Under the pieces are notes generated by a model that was given only the letters and a program-made list of their open reading frames with translations, was not told the origin of the DNA and ran no database searches. A stretch of DNA of 5,852 bases. Origin: DATFWK01 sp035259345 (GTDB lineage Bacteria > Actinomycetota > Thermoleophilia > Miltoncostaeales > Miltoncostaeaceae). The stretch lies in assembly GCA_035259345.1 (NCBI GenBank), contig DATFWK010000079.1, positions 1 through 5,852 on the forward strand. Direction: 5' to 3'. Shown here in pieces: positions 5,370 through 5,852 of the stretch; positions within the stretch are counted from its first letter, which is position 1; each line of letters begins with the position of its first letter. Made by a program: the position numbers and the translations under genes.

Positions 5370-5852
5370 CTACGGCACGGCGAGCGCCGACGGCAGCGGG
5401 CCCAGGCGCGCGATGCTCTGGAACACCGAGAAGCTCGGCTTCTTGCTCCCGGTCTGGCGCTGGAGTCCCCCCGGCCAGACCGGGTTGTCCTGGAGGTTGA
5501 ACCAGATGACCACCGGGACGCGCTTGTTCTTGATCGACTTCAGGCCGAAGATCTGGCGCAGGTACTTCGCCTGCTGGGAGATCGAGACCACCGTCAGGCG
5601 GATCGGCGTGATCTGGGTCGTGTACCCGGCCTCGGTGATGTAGAGGGGCAGGCCGCGCTTGAACTTGTCGATCTCCTTCAACAGCGGCGGGACGCTGGCC
5701 CAGTTCGGGTAGACGACCGTCTTCGCGGTCGGCGGCAGCGCCGGGTAGATGTGCTGGCTGTACGCGTCGAACTTGAGCGTCCGCTTGAAGGTGCGAAGGC
5801 CCTTGAGCCAGTCGAGCGCGCCGAGGCCGACGTCGTCGAGGGCGCCCTTCTT
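5370..5852 (-). CDS. Glycoside hydrolase (clan GH-A TIM-barrel-like), C-terminal fragment
   Basis: The minus-strand frame is open from the window edge to a TAG at 5370, giving the last 160 residues of a protein whose start lies beyond the window. It contains FDAYSQHIYP, then LPLYITEAGYTT and VPVVIWFNLQDNPVWPGGL. This order fits the last strands of a (beta/alpha)8 barrel of clan GH-A (GH5/GH39-like): a substrate-loop histidine/tyrosine pair, the nucleophile glutamate in the beta-7 motif ITEAG, and an aromatic beta-8 strand. The acid/base NE pair on beta-4 would lie in the missing part and cannot be checked. Substrate and signal peptide are unknown. The TTG at 5681 is not a real start because the protein pattern continues unbroken upstream. 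It is unrelated in strand and content to the detoxification genes. Confidence 0.75.
   Translation of the reverse strand, partial: KKGALDDVGLGALDWLKGLRTFKRTLKFDAYSQHIYPALPPTAKTVVYPNWASVPPLLKEIDKFKRGLPLYITEAGYTTQITPIRLTVVSISQQAKYLRQIFGLKSIKNKRVPVVIWFNLQDNPVWPGGLQRQTGSKKPSFSVFQSIARLGPLPSALAVP

Noticed and set aside
3953..5500. Long plus-strand open frame (515 codons) opposite the dioxygenase
   Set aside because: A GC-rich antisense shadow: low-complexity composition without family motifs, and it conflicts with the well-supported dioxygenase and YvlD-like frames.

Overview
The window is about 70% G+C and tightly packed. It has third-position GC codon bias, frequent GTG starts, 4-bp gene overlaps and actinobacterial-type families: DrrA/DrrB-like ABC export, paired MarR regulators, and a YvlD-like membrane protein with an apparently leaderless start. 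This suggests an actinobacterium, and protein style and gene set make the Thermoleophilia/Solirubrobacterales a reasonable guess. No marker gene is present to prove it.

Layout. Bases 2-241 (+) are the 3' end of a Gfo/Idh/MocA-type oxidoreductase. It meets, tail to tail, a two-gene ABC exporter operon on the minus strand (ATPase 1018-1992, permease 248-1021, joined by an ATGA overlap). A 101-bp intergenic region with tandem operator-like repeats separates this operon from a divergent MarR regulator (2094-2615, +). The regulator is followed 34 bp later by a dienelactone-hydrolase-family gene (2650-3423, +), whose stop codon overlaps that of a second MarR regulator (3420-3908, -). This second regulator lies downstream of, and overlaps by GTGA, a ring-cleaving-dioxygenase-like VOC protein (3905-4828, -). 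Both are probably driven from a promoter containing a GTTGC-N7-GCAAC palindrome. Divergent from them is a small four-helix YvlD/holin-4-like membrane protein (4947-5324, +). A strong GC hairpin (5331-5354) then precedes the 3' part of a clan GH-A-like glycoside hydrolase (5370-5852, -), cut by the window edge.

How the genes may work together (inference). The middle 4.5 kb looks like two adjacent ligand-responsive modules: MarR plus ABC efflux pump plus hydrolase, and MarR plus aromatic/quinol-type ring-cleaving dioxygenase. The parts list (MarR, VOC ring-cleaving dioxygenase, alpha/beta hydrolase, efflux) resembles the Bacillus mhq quinone-detoxification regulon in logic. Orthology is not established, and substrates cannot be read from sequence. 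The families are all known. I see no mobile element, CRISPR array, tRNA, rRNA or radically new system. The most interesting signals are regulatory: an operator-like repeat that runs into the coding sequence of the first marR gene, a palindrome sitting on the dioxygenase promoter, and a leaderless promoter/start arrangement.
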